Below, piece after piece: positions 44,821 through 58,500 of a stretch of DNA of 64,000 bases. Numbering within the stretch: position 1 is the first letter of the stretch; each line of letters opens with the position of its first letter. Under the pieces are notes generated by a model that was not told where the DNA came from, made no database searches, and saw nothing but the letters and a program-made list of their open reading frames with translations. Made by a program: the position numbers and the translations under genes. The stretch comes from Colius striatus (lineage: Eukaryota; Chordata; Aves; Coliiformes; Coliidae): assembly GCF_028858725.1 (NCBI RefSeq), contig NC_084759.1:134088171-134152170 (forward strand), given 5' to 3'.

Positions 44821-46932
44821 TATAGATATGATTTTGCTCATATAACAAGAAAATGGACTGGGCAGGGTTTGCTTTTGTTTTCTCTGGTTACGGGTGATGA
44901 TTCTCAGTTTTCAAACTACTCTTTCAGTGAAGTGTACACACAGTAGTAAATTTATTACAAGTAATAACTGATCTGAATTTCCAAGTTACAATACACCAGT
45001 GGCATCCAGTGACTGGCAGAAGAGCTGCTCCTCCAATAACCAGGCTGCAAATTTAGGCATTTATCGATGCAGTTGCTTACATTTCAAGGCAGCAAAGTAT
45101 GATAAAATGAAGTTCTTGTATGTAGCAGTGTGTGAGATCACCCACACTGAAGTATTTGTGTGCATGGGTTTTTTTTTTATGCATCACTGCAATACAGCAA
45201 ACCACCCACAGATGGAAAAAGTAAAAAAGAAAAGAATGTTTTCAGTACAAAATAGGAAGATATTCTAGGAGGAAACAATTACATGGTCATCTTAAATGCT
45301 ATATACAACATATACAACTCTCTAACAGATGTATAAACTTTTTCCCCTTTGCTGCAATCTGGAAATTATAGCACAGAGTTTTCTGCCAGGTAAACAATAA
45401 TTCCAGTATTTTGGGGAATATTGTGCAGTTCAACATAAGTTAGATGTGCTGTTGCAGATTCTCTCTGGCAACCTGTGTAGCTCTGATACATTCCCTTGAT
45501 GTTCTCTTGACATAATAGCTGGGTGAATATCTCTTGACTCCTCCTTACACATGTTTGTGTCTTTAATAAACCCATGAGGTGTCACTGTGTTTCTTGAAAT
45601 AGAAGTGGGGAGGGGTTGGCATGTAAACTGGAAAGGACAGCTTTAACTCTTCTAGTTTCCTGGGAATTCAGAATGCCATGACACTTCAGATACTGCAGGA
45701 TTTGATTGGACTAGAAAAAGTCTAAACCTAAAATTAGATTTGCATTCCTGCTTTCTGGTATGACTTTTTCCTTTCTCTCATCTTTTGGTTTCAGGCACAC
45801 TTGTCCACTTCTGGTTTTAGAAGAAGGTGTGATAAAACCACATATTGGATGTGTTCTTGTGGCATATTTCCAAGTGAAACTTGGCATTGGTCACCACTTG
45901 TGTGTTGTTGCAGTTCTTTCCTTCATCCACTCTTACTGTTACACATCTTGCTGTTTCAGAGATGGAACTGAATGACAGCAGCAGCAACTGTGAGGTGTTA
46001 CACTTTCCCCTGCTTAAAGCCCAGTAAGGACACTGAATCTGAAGGAAAGGGAAAATCCTTCCCTGAGAAAACTGTGAAGGGAACCCTGTTACCATTTGTT
46101 TTCTTCCTTTCTGCAAAATGGGAAATGCTCAATGCTGTCATTCTGATTTGCTTCATGTCAGTTTGTTACACTGCTGAGAAGCAATTCCAGAATAATTTTG
46201 ATGCTGATTTAAGCTTTTTGTTTAAAAACTATTGTAGTGCAAGTCAAGGGACTCCATAGCATAGCTGTCTCAATGTTGCTTTAGCTACGTTTAGTGCTGC
46301 TCATGTCCTGCTCTTGAGACAAAGAAGTCCAGCTGTCATTGTAAATCAAAGATGAATCAAAGGTGAAGCTGAAAACCACATAAAATGGTGTGTGCTTGAC
46401 TTGGTTTTGAGTGGCTTCTACATTAATTAGCTTTTTTGCATATCCATACATATGAGACTAGATTCTCTCTAATCAGTAATGGTCAATAGGTGTCCTACAG
46501 ACCTGAAGATTGCCAAGGATGCAGAAAAATTGCACCCATCCTTTGTTCTGCTGCTCACAACTTCAAACAGTAGCACTGGTTTTGTCTTCTTGCAAGGCCA
46601 GCTGCTACTGTCAGAATATGTTAATTCGAATTTTATTGCTTCAAATTTGCTCATGGTGTCTACTATTGACTTCAAAAGAAGTCTAGTCCCGTGGTCTCCT
46701 GCACAAAGCAGAATGCTCTCATGATTCTTTTACAACTTCAATTTCTGTGAGACTTTTACTTCCCTTTCCACGCTGAACAACGTTGCCCCTTTCCCAAGAT
46801 GGTGTGAAAATAGAGAAGTGTAGCCCTATTGAAGCAATTCAAAAAGCCTTGTGGTGCTTGGAGAGTAAATAGAGGGTTGTCTCCATCCTATTTGCAAACT
46901 ATACAAGAACAGTTTTACCCCTGTTGTGCAAG
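44821..46932. other. Downstream flank of ARFGAP3
   Basis: Unique-looking DNA with no gene or repeat that I recognise. Short frames here are chance. Confidence 0.4.
45565..45570 (+). terminator. Distal AATAAA
   Basis: AATAAA 2.2 kb after the stop, followed by TGAGGTGTCACTGTGTTTCT. It could serve a long 3' UTR form, or be chance. Confidence 0.3.
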
Positions 46933-47143
46933 TGTCATGGTTTGGCACAGCAGCACCATGACAGTCTCTCGCTCCGTGCCCCCATTCACCCCTACCCTCA
47001 TTAGTATGGTAGAGGCCCCAGCGAAATGGGAGGAAAAAGATAAGCAAGATTGTTGTGGATTAAGACAAGGGCAGGGAAAGCTCGCTGCCAGTTACCGTTC
47101 TGGGCAAAAGATACTCCAGTACTCAGAGAGGAAAGCAGAAAAT

Positions 47144-47149
47144 TTTATT
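47144..47149 (-). terminator. Polyadenylation signal of the minus-strand LTR
   Basis: TTTATT on the plus strand is AATAAA on the minus strand, about 210 bp before the 3' end of the LTR, where the R region is expected. Confidence 0.6.
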
Positions 47150-47399
47150 CTACAAGAAACAGAACGGAGTAAAAGCCAAAAGGGAGTAGGATGATGAGAA
47201 AATTACAACCAGCACTTTAAGATCTCCCTCCCCTATCCCTCCTTTCTTCCCAGGCCCAGCTCACTGCTCCTGATATTTCTGCCTCCTCCCCCCTGAATGG
47301 CTCAGAGGGGCAGGGAGGGGGGCATGTGGTCAGTCTCTTACAGATGGGCTCTGCCACTTCTCTCTGCTCAGATGAGGATGCCTCCTGGCATTCTTCTCC

Positions 47400-47980
47400 T
47401 GCTCCAACATGGGGTTCCTCCCCTGGGACACAGTCCTTAATGAACTGTGTGGGTTCTTCCCAGCAGCTGCAGCTTCTGCCGATACAGGTTCCCTCACACA
47501 GGACGCAGTCCTTAGTGAATATCTCTGGTGTGGATTCTTTGCCACGGTTGCAGTTTCTGCAGTTATAGGGTCCCTCTCACAGGACTTGACCACTTCTGGG
47601 CATATGTTTGATGAGCTGCTTTGTCGTGGGTTCCTTCCCACAGTTACTGCTGTGGATATTGGGTCTCTTCCTCGGGACACGGCCTGCTCTGGCCATAGTG
47701 ATAAAGGATCCCTTCGTCGGGACATGGTCTCCTCCGGCCATAGTTTTAAAGAAGAGAATCACTGCCCCTGGCTCAGGGTCTGTAGTGAAGTGATTGAGTC
47801 CCTCCCACGGGACATGGCCTCCTCCAGCCATAGTCACTGTCCCTGACTCGGGGCTTTTAATGAAGTGACTCACTGCCCCTGGTCCAGGGCCAGCTTTAGC
47901 AAAATGAGTCTCTGCCCCTGATATGGGATCATTATCAAAATGAGTCCCTGCTGCTGATGTGGGATCTTTAAAGAAATGCA
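47400..47980. repeat. Degenerate tandem repeats inside the LTR
   Basis: Two unit types. The left part repeats a phrase like TCCCTCCCACGGGACATGGC..CTCCAGCCATAG (clear at 47664, 47708 and 47790, degraded further left). The right part, 47757-47980, has about five units of 36-40 bases of the form CACTGCCCCTG..CAGGG..AATGAAGTGA. Confidence 0.8.
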
Positions 47981-48330
47981 AATCTCAGCTTCACCAGTTC
48001 TCTCCATAGAATGCAGGGGAGTCTCTGCTGCAGCACACCTCCTCTCTTTCGTCACTGACCTTGGAGTCTGCATGATTGTTTCTCTCACTGTTCCTACTGC
48101 TTGCACCACCATCAGCCAGAGGAAGAAGGGACAGGAAAAAAAGGAAGAAGAAGGAGGAAGAAACCTCTTCTGACTTCTTAAAAAGTGATCATGGAGGCGT
48201 CTAATTGGCTCAGCCCCAGAAGTGGGTTTGGCTCAGAGCTGGGGAGAGAGTTGCGAGCAACTTTTTACAGGAGCCATCTTTACAGCCCATTCGCCCTTAT
48301 CAGAAAAGGCTGTCATGTCAAACCATGACA

Positions 48331-51300
48331 TTAAGTCTCTGAGGGTGCACCTTCTTCAACAACATCTCCTTTTAGAGAGTGGAAAAAAGGAAAGGAGCAA
48401 CAGAGGACATGGAACTTCTCTCCACCTTCAGTTTGGCTTGCAACACTTCCTTCTTCACTTGTAGCTTTGGATTTCCTGTGGTTAGTGTGACCTTTCTGTT
48501 CTCTTCAGAATTTGATCCTACAGGTAGCTATTTCTGTGTCTTAGCTGGTGAGAATTTCAATTGGTTGCCTACTTAGGAACATCTGTTGCCACTAGAAAAA
48601 ACCCACTTTGCCTGATTGCTGGTGACACCAGAAGGTGGTGAGGGTCTCCCATAGTGCTGTGTCATCAACAGCATCTAAAGGATGTAGAGGGCACCTAGAC
48701 TGGGCCCCATGAGTAGGATGGATGTCTACTGATGCTCCATACGTTTACAGTAAGGACTTCTAAATTTCCTCTGAATTAGGAGATAGGGAAGCCACAGCTC
48801 TTCCATACCCAGATTGAGAGTGAAGAAAATAATTATGTTGTTACTAGGTGGATTTGAGAAGACGCGCAGCAGGATTGTCCATGAGACACACAGTGCAGAA
48901 GATCGGGTGATGGGAACATTCCTGTGCCACTCCAGACTTCTCACTGGCAGAGTGTGAGAAGCTGGAAAGTTCTTGACATCATAGTCTTAGCAATGACTAA
49001 AACCATCAATGTGTAATCAACATTATTCTCATGCCAAATCCAGAACACAACCCTCTACTGTACCAACTACTAGGGAGAAAATTAACTCTTTCCTAGGAAA
49101 AAACAGGGCAGAAGCTCACATTGCTTGGTCATGAGATAACATTTTCAATTCTGCATAGGAATCACTTTAAAGAGCTGACGTAGAGCTGCATTTCTGAAGT
49201 ATAACAGCCAGACATTTCTTTTCCAGTTTTCTCATTATATTGATGTGATTTTCTGCATTCCTTTCTGGTAATATTTAATGTGCACATAATGTCTCCTACT
49301 TGTCTGACAGTTCTTTCCTGTTTATACAAAAATTACTTGGTAGGATAATAATTTGTGACTAATACAATTACAAATGTAAGCAATTCTGGGAGATCCAGAA
49401 GCATTAATAGGGCACTTTGGAGACACGCAGTTCACAAGAAGCTTGACCAAGTGGAAGTAAATAGACTGTATTGTATTTGTGGCAGGCTGGACTGCATATA
49501 TTTTCTGGTCTGCATTTGTCACTCATCACTTTCAGTGTCTGAAGATGAATAATATATTCTGTAATATTAAATCACACCTTTTTCTGTCTTGGATTTGAGA
49601 ACATTGGATGATAAAGGAAATGCCAAGCTATAAGTGAATTTTCTAGCTAGTGTCTTACCACCACTAAATCTTCCACCAAAGAGAAATGAGTTTTTAATGC
49701 TTGGTTGCAAGGTGGAGCTGAGAGCCTTACATAGATAAGGCAGATTCTGCTGCTTATGTAATAGTGCTCTAACAATGAATCTAATGGTGGTTTTTATTGG
49801 TACCTGCCCCTGTCCTGCTCCTGGGCTAGGCTGTGTCACTCTCTGCCCTCTTCTTCAAGGTTAGAACAAGCTGGGTAAAGAATAACAAACTCAGAGGCAA
49901 CAAGAGCTTCAGGGATGGGTTTAGTTCAGGTGGTTTGGGTGAAGCAGTTTTTCAGAACTCTGTAGCTGCAGTGGAAGGTGGTGAACTGAGGGGGCAGCTG
50001 CTGGAGTGGGCTTTCCCAGACGGTAAGATGGAGTCACAGGCATAGTTTCCCAAGTTTATGGGAGTCTACCCTTCGTGAAGAGAATAGAATTCTTTTCAAG
50101 GCTGAGTCTTTCTTAGGGGAAAGACCTTTTCCTCTCCCCTAGTTTGGCTGAATTGAGAAATAAACAATTTCCCTTTATTCTGATTAACACAAAATAGTGT
50201 CAGTTCTAAAAACAAGATGATGCTTGTCTATGTACCTTTGCTGACTGAAACCCTTTGCTAAATTCAGCAGGGAGAAAATGAGACCACTGACACCCAACCA
50301 GCTATTTTCTTAACAAACTCAGGACACCTTTGCTCTGAGCTTTATTTGAAGGTGCTGCATAGAGCTACCTGGTAGCTGTTACAGACATGGAGACAAAATG
50401 CCATCATGTCTGAGGGAGGTTTTCTGATGGCTTAGCCTGCCGAGTTTGCTCTTTGTTAGGCCTGAGCAGATTGTGAGTACTCAAACAGCATCACCTAGTT
50501 CTCCAGTGGATCTAAGGGGACCTGTGCATTGCTATCCCACTTCTACAAATCCAACTGAAAATTGTATTTCTCTACACTGAGAACAGTCTCTCCTGAGACA
50601 TGACAAGAGCTTGAGTTCAACCCTGAAGACCTATGCTGAAGGTAAGCCCCACTGCTATGATCTGGTTTGTGAAGGCCAGATGAAGAGCTTAAAAAAGGTC
50701 ATCACAGTGTTCCTTAAATGCCTTCAAGTGTCTTTGAAATGTCAAAGAAACCTGTGATTGTGGATGTGAAGGGGCAGAATTAAAGCACATAACAATGATA
50801 ATGTGAACCCAAACATCCAGCTCTTGGGTGGTTAAAAAAAATGGTGTACTGCTTTTCTGCAAAGTCAGTCATATCTGAAAGGAGAATGTAGGGGGAGGAA
50901 AAAGGGTTTTGGTTCTTTTGGATAAAATAGCATTGACTTTTTTTTTCCTTTTTAATGAGTGAAAGACTTTAAATCCTTCAGACCTGTCTTGGCAGTTCCC
51001 AGCTAGAAGCAGAGGTGTGTGTCACACACTGCTGGGAGCGGGAGGATGTTTGTGCAGGGGAGCAAAGAGCCACCAAGCATAAGATGATTCTGCTTTGCAT
51101 GGTTTCCAGAGTTTGTGGATGATGTTTGGTTTTATTCTTCCAGCTAAAAAGTTAATAAAAGACTTTCAGGAAATGTTCAGCTTGAATAATCTTGCCTACG
51201 TTTGCCTGTTGTAGCTTAGAGGTATGAAATGCTGTTGTGCAATTGCCAAGATAATTATGTAAATCATATTATTACCTACATGTATGCAAAACCACATTAA

Positions 51301-52500
51301 AAAAGTTAATAACTAGTTGTCTATTGCAAAGTTATTCAGTGGTTACTTTCTGAAATCCATTGTGTGGTATGAAGATGTTAAAGCCTTACAAAGCTGTTGG
51401 GCTCAGGACTGGGAAATGGGTCAAGTCTTACTTCATCTTACTGAAGTAGAATTTGAGGTTAAAAATTTGTTAAAAACATTAATTATGCTCATTCATGAAA
51501 ACCACAAAATTAAACCAGTCTCTTGTGATGAACAAACAAATTGAAAACCAAATGAAACAAAACACATCAACAGCACGCAAAGAACTAAGACATTTCTTTT
51601 GCTTTATAACTTGTGAGACAGTGTAAATGAAATTGCGGAAAATTGAATTAAAATATAGAATACATTTTCCTACCCACAAGGAATACTTTATTTGTGTCTC
51701 TTATCCTACTGACATTTCAACCAAATTAATGCCAACATGAGGCAATACTTGAGTAAAAGGCATGCCTAATCATTTGTCCAGACTCTGGCATCCCACTTGT
51801 GCTTTGGTGAATTTCTCTTCTGCAACTTTTGTCTTGCCCAAGGGACTTGTCTGTCACCAAGCAGCATTGCCAGAATCCACTTTGCTTTCTTTCCCTGGGA
51901 AGGGAGTGAGTTTTGTGAAGCCATTCTTGCTTTGGTTGGATTTTTGACAGCTGCCTGTTTTTTAAATGCAAGTGCTGGGAAGCGATGACTATGGCAGGAG
52001 GGTGCTGTGCTGCTGAAGGTGGCTGTGCTCCTTCTAGGCTGCCAGCGCAGAAAACCAGTCCTACAAAGATGCACCTCGTCCTCCCTACACCAGGCTGGGG
52101 TGATGCTGGGGCTGTCTGTTACGGGAGCATCCTGGGGAGCTTTTAGCTTGCTGCCAGATATTGAGAGGAACTTGGAGGTAAGGATAACAGACTTCTTGCT
52201 CTGGCAGTCATTTGCAGCCTTTCTGGCAGCTCTTGCCCACCTACCCCAGGATTGTGTCCTCACCGCTCCCTACCCTAGTCTTTCTGTCACAGCAAGAAGG
52301 TACATTGTGACTCGAGGATGAGGCATCAAGGCAGGGAAGGACCTGGGCTGGGAAAAACAGCAGACAGGAGCTTGAGGGCCTCCAGGCTTGAAATGGTGTC
52401 TGCTGGAAATTGCTGGAGGAATGACTGAGCAGAAACCTGGGAGGTGCACATACGGGCAGAAACAAGTGGCAGGCATCAACCTACCAATCCAGGAGTAAAA
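48331..52500. other. Intergenic DNA, no gene recognised
   Basis: No recognised repeat or coding block. The 165-codon minus frame at 51766-52263 has no recognisable domain and low-complexity composition, so I do not call it a gene. Confidence 0.4.
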
Positions 52501-55500
52501 GGTTCCGAAACAGCATCATGGGCAAAAACTGGGTTCCACAAACTTCCCTGCTCATCTTCACTTTAGAAATTCTTTAACCTTCTAATGGAACAGTATTAAC
52601 TGTGTCCTGTATCCCTCAGAAATTCTGCCTTAGCTCACATCACCTCCTCCTCTTCCCCTCATCTGTTTTTTTTCTGTCTAGAGCTATCTGTGCTCATTTC
52701 TCAGCAATGTTTTTTCCAGTTAGGCAATGCTAGCTTTTGTAGCTTCTGACCTCCTGTTCTCATCACTTCTATCACTCTCCTTTTCTGCTTTTTTTCTTTC
52801 CCCTCCAGTAATTTGCCTTGCAGCTATTTTTAACAAGCCAACCCTTTAAGGCGCTGGTCATACTTACAGTGGTTTGATTTCTTCATTCTTTAATGACATT
52901 AATACCGCTTAATAATACCAGCTTCAGTTCTGTGGTCAATTTCTCAGCATTTTTCCAAGATCTCATTAAGGAGTGCAAAATTTCTTCCTCAAATTTGTTG
53001 TCTACAAGTTTTCACAAAACCCAGGGCTCTTTCCACAGTGCCAGTAGGAGGTCTCCAGCATATATTAGTCCTCGGTGACTTCCCTCCCTGCTCCATGTTC
53101 TCCAGTTTATTGACATGTGATCCTGTTACCATATGGCTGGTGTGGGGTGAGATCCTGGCTGAGCCTGGGGCCTTGACAGATTTATGGATCTAGGGGAGAC
53201 ATGCAAAACACCAGCTTCTCCCTCACCTATACCATTTGGTGTTTATTTTTATGTTACAGTGCTAGCCCTGCTGACAACACCAACTAATTGAAATTATGCT
53301 CCCAGATGACCAGTTTGAGCTCCTCCACCTGCTGGGGACAGAGGGCTGAGGCTCTTGGACACTGTGTCTGTAGGCATTATTCACATTGATGTGCACCGTG
53401 GACTGCACATGGGATTTGGTTTGAGATTGGCACCTTAAATCAGTGCTTGAGTTCCCTTTGCAGCTGGCAGAGACCTGAGTGCTGGGTCCATGGGAGCAGC
53501 TGGCTGGAGAGACATGGGGTGTTTGTATGTGGTTGGTGTTTCCTGGATCCCTTCTAGCTGAAGAGGGAGCTTGGACACAGCTGCCCAAAGCCTTGCTCCC
53601 CAAACACCTCAGTTTCTTCCTGCACAGCTATTAACTTGAGCTCCTGTGAACAGTAAACATTTCCATGAGGAATTAATAATATGAGGTGCCTGGCCATGGT
53701 GAGATGGAGTGCACATCTGTGAGAGGTCAGGATGTCCTGTGGCTCCCCAAACTGCTGCTTGAAACTCCTCATCTCCCAAAATCAGCTCCTCCCTGCTGCT
53801 CCTGCTTCCTCCTGCCTGTATTTCCTCTGCTCTGCTGCAAATTGCTTCTATGATACATACATTGGCACCTTCTTCTGTCTGAGGCCATCTGAGCTTTGCC
53901 CTACACCTGCTGCAACATGCAGGAACAGAGCCAAGGCATGAAGCCTGGAAGCTTTCTCAGCTGACTGGGGCAGGGAAGAAGCTGCTCGGCCTTGGGATCT
54001 TGTTCCCTTGGCTTTGTTGGAAAATAATGGTGGTTTCTGGAAGTTCTTACAAACCCTGTCTGCAGGTTTCAAATACAAGTAAAATGTGGTTGCTTGAAAT
54101 GAGATGCTGATTGATGCGATAGGCCAGGGAGGTGGGGAGAAAATGGGAGGTGGGCAAGAAATGTTATGTAAGGTGTTACTTAAGTGTGTACCTGAGATAT
54201 AACTATGTAACTAAGATATCACTGCTGTTCTGATCAAATGTGTCTAATAGAGGAGAACTGACACAGCAAATCAATGGCAGGTATAGTAGCTTTTTGCCTT
54301 ATCTTAAACATCAACCTCTGGGGTTTTTTTCCTCTTTTTTTCTAAGTTTTCTAAGCATCCATGGAAATACAGTTTAACGCTTTAATCTCCCCCATCTCTC
54401 AGTGAAAGCTGTGGCACTCCCCCTTTTGCAGGATCTGTCAGTGGCCTGGATCTGATCTGTGCACTTCTGCCCTAGTTGCAGCAGGTTCCTGCAGCCTCGG
54501 AGGTCGATTGAAGCAGCAATGAAGGCAGCAAGCATGCAGGAGTGTGGAGTTGCTTGACTTTGTCAGGGAAAGGAAACAGGCCTGGGTTGCAGACTGGTTT
54601 TCTTCAGCCTTCGCTCCTGTACCACTCTAGATGAATGCACTTTTTGTTCCCCTCAAAGGAAAAGGTTGGTATGAAGTCTGGACACCTCAAGGAGTAAAAA
54701 AATGCTTCTGCTCTGACTCATCCCCTGAAAACACCAGGTGACTGTCTTCATCAATGGGAGAGGAAAAGCTGCCTCACTGATTTCAGACAGTCGATGAGAT
54801 GCCGTGAGAGTGTGGGAGAAGGGCTGCAGCCTGCCATCGCCCCACTGGCAGCAGAAGATTGGCACAGACTGAGATCCCAGGCCATAAGGGAAGCCCCTCT
54901 ACAGTGAGGGGACACATACAGACTGCACTCCAGCGGCAGCCTTTCCTATAACAGACTTAATACCAGGAATACCAAGGGAAGAGAAAAGGAGTTATCTGAA
55001 AACTTACAGAATTTCAAGCAAAAGGGTACATCGCTTTTGGGGAAGCACCAAAACTGTGATGTAAATGCTAATAAATATGAGTGAATACAGGCTCTTGTGG
55101 AGACCAGTGGATCCATAGTGCAGAGCAGTCTATGCAGAGCTATGTGAGTAATTCCCTTTTTTGATTCATTTGGAAAAACATGGAGGAAAAAAAAAAAGTT
55201 TTGTTCTCACTCAAAGCAATTAAAAAATATCAGGTGGGAAAAAAAAAAGAAAAGATGGTTTGCATTATTGGCCTGAGAGGTGATGTTTTCTTTAAAGTTG
55301 GAGACCTTTCAGTTGAAGGACATCTTAAATGCACTTAAATGAAAACCAAACAGATTGTTCAAAAACACCGGGAAGAAATTATCTTCTCTCTGACTCTTTC
55401 CTTTTATTTCCCCATTTGTTTTTTTGGTGTGAACAGTCTGGAATCCACAAAATGCTTTACTGGCATCAAATCTGTGCTTTATGTTGAAAAAAGGCTTCTT

Positions 55501-58500
55501 CTGGGTTTGGTGGGGGGGATTTTGTTGTTGGTCTAGTTTCTTTTTTTTGCTGGCCTGTCCCTCACTATGTACACAGAGTAAGTTACAGCCCATTTCCAAA
55601 TTTGCTTCCGATCTTTCTTCTCCACTAGTACAGGAGAGGAGAGATACCCTCTCTGGGGATGTGTGGGATGAAAGAGGGGCTGTAACCCCAGTGCAAGACA
55701 GGGGTAAAGTCTAGTATCCCCATGTAGAAACAGAGAACTAACTAACAGAAGCCTGGACTGAGTTCCTGCACTTGGTTCCTGCCTGCTGGGGTCAAGAGGA
55801 AAACCCACAGCCTCCTCAAAAACCAAATTTTTTATTTAACAAAAAAGGCACCTCAGAGATGGGTGGAGGAGAAAAGAAATAATTGACATACCTCAGCCAT
55901 ACACTCAGCACCTGAAAGAGAGGTCGGTTTTTGTCCAGTGTCTGCGACAGGGTGGCAGCTGCAGGTGAACCAGCAGAGTCAGGAGGAGGGGAAGGAAGGA
56001 GGGCAGGGTGCTGAAGTGTGAGTAGCAGCGGGTGCCCAGGCATGCAGCTCCAATGGGCATACTGGGGAGAACAGGTCTGCTTTCCTTGGCCAGAGCATCT
56101 GGGATAACTGGAGATCCCCCACCCACGAATGCTTCCTGTCGCACTGAGCCACCAGTTTAGCAATTCCCTCAAAACCAGATAAACAAAATCCCCTCTATCC
56201 ATCCAGACCCAGGGGTGGTGCGAGGTCAGGGGCCTGAGCTAGTCTCGGAGTTGGCCTTGACAGGAGCCTCAATAATGGCATCAGATCCCTGTGCCAAGGT
56301 GCGGCCTGTGAACAACTGCACACTCTGGCACGTTAAAGTTGACCTTTGTTTGCCCCAGTCAATAGCGTTTGCAGTGTTTGCAGTGTTTATTTAGTTTTGG
56401 CTCAGGCCAAATGGTGTCTGCAATCTGCTCAGGTGAGTTAGTAGCACTGTGGATGTAAAGAGCTCGCTGCATCCCAGCCTGGAAGGGTTGCTCTGCCTTT
56501 CCATGCATTCCCTGCAGCTGGCCCATAAAGCTTTTTGTTTGTATTATGTTTTAATTGCCAGAAAATTCAGCTGGCTATTTGTAGAGTGGAGAGTAATAAA
56601 ATGCCAACTTAATATGTTATCTGACAATGAAGATGTTACAAGGCATTGTTTTTGATGACAAAATTAATGCTTAAGAAATTCAGACTGGAGGAATATAATG
56701 AAGCCACACAACAAAAACTTCCATTCATTTGGGAGATTCCTACTTGCATGAGAGTATCCACATTATGCAAAAATTAAGTTTTCACTAAAAAATAATTTTA
56801 AAAAATAAATCTCACACTCATAGTTCAGGAAAATAACTTTAAATGACTGTAACTGGGAGTTACTTCAACCTGCAGGAGTGAGGTTAATGCCCTGGTTCCC
56901 CACAGCTCTTCCTGCTGTCTGGGCAGCGTGTTGCTCCCCCTTCTGCCATGGCCACAACCAGGAGTGCTGCACTGAGGAGCCTGGCTGTCTGTTAGGGGTC
57001 CCAGGCAGAAAAGAAGTGAGACAAGCCACTTGATACAGCAGGTGCCTGGTTGGGTTTCTTCTTTTTTTTTTCCCTTTTTTTCTGTCAGCAGAGTGGCTGG
57101 ATGAAGGGCAATTTTAAGCTACTTCCTCATCTTCCTGTTTTTGTGGAAACACAGACGGGCTTCATCTCGAGCTGGCTACCTGTTCAATGCAAGTCTTGTT
57201 TACCTGGGGTACTCCTTGATTTTTTGCCAAACCATTCTGTTTTCTCTCCTCCTTTCAGGCCACAGAGGGCTTTGACCCAGAATGTCCCTGCCACCCCTCA
57301 GGGCTGGGACCTGAGAGTGACCTGACCTGGAGCCACTCATGCATCGCTGCTGGTGGACATGGCCATGCCTCTGGCCAAGCAATTGCCAGGGAGGAGTGAA
57401 GCTGTGCCACTCTCGAGTGCCAGAGTTTCCATTCCTTCCAACAATTAATCATTAACCTCCCTGGGGCTGCACTTGCCACCAGTTTGCCAGGAGGCCTCGC
57501 TCCTGCTGTTGTCCTGCCGGGGTGGTGGCAGTGGTGTTTGACTTGGCAAGTCCCAGCTTGGCAAAGCAACCTCTAGATGTTAAACATGTAACCATAACCT
57601 GTTGGTGCATCTCTCACTCAAAACATCCTCAGGGAACCCCTTTCTCACTCTCTTCCTTGGGCTGCCTGGGAAAGGCTGTGATGAACACTCCTTGCTGGCA
57701 GCGCTCAGCCCTGATGCTTCCTCTGGCTCATTTTGGCTTCCTCACAGAGGAGTGTCCCTACCCTGAAACAGATGTCAGTGCTTAATTGCTCGTGGTTTGT
57801 TGCTGGCTGTGTTAGGTACCTGGAAGGCCACAGGGTACCTCAGGGCCACCAGGCCACATGCCAGTAGAGCTGCCCACCATTTGCCACAGATGCCAGGGTG
57901 GCAAAGGAATTAGTGCTGTGCTGGGCACAACCAACTCTTGAGTACTGAGCAGGTGCATTGGGTTTTTTTAGAGTTGATTTGTGTGGGTTTTTGGGTACAA
58001 CCTCCACAGGGATAAATCTGCATGTCATTTTTTAAAAGCAACTTATTTTTTATGCTAGTTTTTCCACAGTTCCCTAATTCCTGTGCTCCTGGAAATGACG
58101 AGATAAACCTTCAATGGGAAGAAAACACAGGATAAAATAGACACTTGGTGATCCCCAGTCAGAGGTATTTGGGACCTGAGCTGTCAGTCATATACTCCTC
58201 ATTTCCATTACCACAACATTGCATCAAGGAACCACTCTAGGTAGAGTAGGAAAGCAAATTATATTAATTAGTTTACAAATACAGACAGTTTACAAATAGA
58301 GACCCTGAAACCATTTTGGAGTCATAAATTTGCAAATATCTGCCTATTTAAAGCAAATATTTAATTTTCCATGAACAAACTTAGGAAGCCTATAGTGAGA
58401 GCTGGCCTGAATGTGATGGATTGTACTTTCCTGAAGGCAAAGGCAAATGCAGTATTTTGTTAAGTGGGTTATGTTCAAACAGTAAACAATACTCCAAACA

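Larger units (their letters stand above)
46933..48330 (-). mobile_element. Long solo ERV LTR, minus strand
   Basis: The 1,398-bp element starts TGTCATGGTTTG and ends CAAACCATGACA, a perfect 12-bp inverted repeat with TG..CA ends. On the minus strand an AATAAA lies at 47149-47144, followed toward the 3' end by a pyrimidine-rich part, so the LTR reads right to left. The middle (about 47400-47980) is built of degenerate tandem units and gives long but meaningless frames on both strands. The flanking bases are GCAAG on the left and TTAAG on the right, only a partial target-site duplication. The layout resembles avian ERV LTRs. No internal retroviral sequence or partner LTR is seen, so it is a solo LTR. 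Confidence 0.85.

Noticed and set aside
47326-47981. Overlapping frames of 80-145 codons on both strands
   Set aside because: All fall in the tandem repeats of the minus-strand LTR; periodic residues reflect the DNA repeat.
51766-52263. 165-codon minus-strand frame
   Set aside because: Basic, Ser- and Arg-rich sequence with no motif, no splice context and no neighbouring exon.
53262-53603. 113-codon minus-strand frame
   Set aside because: No recognisable domain; length is within chance for this composition.
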